Shown here in pieces: positions 5,510 to 6,835 of a DNA stretch of 6,835 nucleotides. Source of the stretch: JACJXF01 sp964349045 (GTDB taxonomy: Bacteria; Bacteroidota; Bacteroidia; Bacteroidales; GCA-2748055). Location of the stretch: NCBI GenBank assembly GCA_964349045.1, contig CAYGFI010000214.1, positions 1 through 6,835 of the forward strand, given 5' to 3'. The translations under genes were made by a program, and so were the position numbers. The notes under the pieces are model-generated. The model worked only from the letters and a program-made list of their open reading frames with translations, was not told the DNA's origin and made no database searches. Numbering within the stretch: position 1 is the first letter of the stretch; every line of letters starts with the position of its first letter.

Positions 5510-6763
5510 TTAAAGTGTTTGCTTAGCTATTTTTTTATTGTTATCGATATCAATTTTAGACTTTAGAATCTTCATATCTTCACTTACCTTTTTGTCAAGT
5601 ATTTTAGCATACATTTGAGTTGTCCTTGTACTTTTATGACCCATCATTTCACTTATTGATTCTAGTGGAACTCCGTTAGTCATGGTTACGGTTGTAGCAA
5701 AAGTGTGCCTCGCTAAATGAAATGTTATATTCTTGGATACTCCAGCCAGGTCTGCAATCTCTTTAAGATATGCATTCATTTTCTGATTACTTAATACTGG
5801 AAGGAGTACATTATTAATATTATTTGTGGGATAATTTTTATATTTTTCAATAATCTCAAGAGCTTTCGGAAGTAATGGCACATTTGATTTTATTGAAGTC
5901 TTAGTACGTTCTGTAAAAATCCATTGATCCCCATCTATCCCTTTTCTTATATTTTCAGGAGTTAATGCAGCTACATCTACATATGACATACCTGTATAAC
6001 AAGAAAATACAAAAATATCCCTAACTAAATCAAGTCTCTGAATTTGAATTTTAAGATTTTCTATGGTTTCAAGTTCATCAGCATCCAGAAACTCCCTTTT
6101 AACCTCCTTTATTTTAATTGAATATTTTGCAAATGGATCCTTAATTGCCCAGTCATTTTTTACAGCCAGATTAATTACTTTTCTGAAGTTCTTTATATAT
6201 TTTGCAGCTGTATTATGATTACACTTTTTCACAGACATAAAATAATGTTCTAGCCTTGTGATAAATTCATGATTAAGCTGAGATAAAAACATATCATCTG
6301 TTCCATAGTCGTGAATCATAAATGCCTTGATATGATCATAAGTTGTCTTGAATCGAACAAGAGTTGCTGGTGCATATTGAGAAGGTATTAATTCTTCCAT
6401 CATACTGTTGTGGTATTGGAATACATCCCCTACAGTTTTTCTGATACCGGTATTACCCTGGGTCATATTTCTTAAAGAAACTGCAGTAACTTCTTTATCC
6501 TCTTCTAATAATTTCTTTTGAGAATCATATACTTTCCGGCGTAATAAATCCATGTACTCATTAATTTCTCTTACATCTTCTTTAGTTCCTTTCGGCCTTC
6601 CCGCCTCATAATTCCACCTTTCAGTCAGAATATACCGATTGGTTGCCATTTCAGATCTTTTACCATTTACTGTTATCCTCAAATAAATGGGAACTTCGCC
6701 ATCCTTATTTTCCTTATCTTTTCTAAGGTAAAATAAAATTGAAAATGTTTGTCTTGTAGTCAT
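5510..6763 (-). CDS. Tyrosine site-specific recombinase (CTnDOT-like integrase)
   Basis: This 417-residue integrase is full length and has three domains. Residues about 5-95 are an arm-type DNA-binding domain (FSILFYLRKDKENKDGEVPIYLRI region). Residues about 110-205 are the SAM-like core-binding domain (VGDVFQYHNSMMEELI, then KYIKNFRKVINLAV). The catalytic domain spans about 225-395. Visible catalytic residues are K288, H349-L-A-R352, H376 (GHKS) and the nucleophile Y385. The first arginine position, in TGMSYVDV, is Ser260. Loss of that arginine is established for IntDOT and relatives, so the enzyme is probably active. It would integrate or excise a mobile element, or invert a DNA segment. 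The ATG at 6763 has a promoter-like pair upstream. It is the first gene on the right side; the element it serves may lie beyond the window. Confidence 0.93.
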   Translation of the reverse strand: MTTRQTFSILFYLRKDKENKDGEVPIYLRITVNGKRSEMATNRYILTERWNYEAGRPKGTKEDVREINEYMDLLRRKVYDSQKKLLEEDKEVTAVSLRNMTQGNTGIRKTVGDVFQYHNSMMEELIPSQYAPATLVRFKTTYDHIKAFMIHDYGTDDMFLSQLNHEFITRLEHYFMSVKKCNHNTAAKYIKNFRKVINLAVKNDWAIKDPFAKYSIKIKEVKREFLDADELETIENLKIQIQRLDLVRDIFVFSCYTGMSYVDVAALTPENIRKGIDGDQWIFTERTKTSIKSNVPLLPKALEIIEKYKNYPTNNINNVLLPVLSNQKMNAYLKEIADLAGVSKNITFHLARHTFATTVTMTNGVPLESISEMMGHKSTRTTQMYAKILDKKVSEDMKILKSKIDIDNNKKIAKQTL

Positions 6764-6802
6764 AATTCAATAATTTGGTATCCGAATAAGGAAATTGTGA
6801 TA

Positions 6803-6833
6803 TAAATATAAGTACAAAATATTACATTTCAAA
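6803..6833 (-). promoter_or_regulatory. Possible Bacteroides-type promoter for the integrase
   Basis: On the minus strand TTTG (6833-6830) is followed after 19 bp by TATATTTA (6810-6803). The Bacteroidota consensus is TTTG, about 19-21 bp, then TAnnTTTG; only the last G of the -7 box differs. The -7 box is about 40 bp from the start codon, a reasonable leader length. AT-rich DNA gives such matches easily. Confidence 0.35.
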
Positions 6834-6835
6834 AT

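Overview
The window looks like a chromosomal accessory region of a member of the Bacteroidota. The evidence is a secreted protein with a type IX secretion (T9SS) type A sorting domain, a Fibrobacter-succinogenes-major-paralogous (FISUMP) surface protein, a CTnDOT-type tyrosine recombinase, an AT-rich background, weak or absent Shine-Dalgarno sites and a possible Bacteroides-type promoter. No sequence here fixes the genus. All five credible genes are on the minus strand, so transcription runs from high to low coordinates.

Layout in transcription order. (1) 6763-5510 encodes a full-length site-specific tyrosine integrase. A 327-bp gap follows. It ends, next to the integrase stop, with a 14-bp word shared with the distal edge of the tandem array described below. 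(2) 5182-4667 encodes a small T9SS-sorted secreted protein. It overlaps by 4 bp (3) 4670-3510, a secreted FISUMP-type protein whose C-terminal domain is cut off about halfway. These two form an operon. (4) 3313-2420 encodes a stand-alone HNH endonuclease with an N-terminal SRA-like domain, probably a modification-dependent (type IV-like) restriction enzyme starting at TTG. (5) 1403-258 encodes an AAA_14/DUF4143 ATPase with a nuclease-like C-terminal fold. Its start codon lies at the edge of a 34-bp near-perfect palindrome.

The most unusual part is the 1-kb gene-free stretch between the HNH gene and the ATPase. It holds two 124-bp direct repeats (95% identical, no indels, exactly 721 bp apart). 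Between them lies a pyrimidine-strand satellite: about six 21-bp units, then sixteen uninterrupted 20-bp units, then two decayed units still in 20-bp phase. Variation among the sixteen units is concentrated at two places. Each 124-bp repeat carries two mutually exclusive stems that share one arm, and one of those stems closes exactly at the repeat end. These features resemble a structured, possibly transcribed or mobile intergenic element, not random decay.

How the parts work together is inference. The restriction-like nuclease, the ATPase, the integrase and the repeats suggest an acquired or recombining island next to a surface-protein operon. No attachment-site pair, transposase or complete mobile element can be shown from this window alone.
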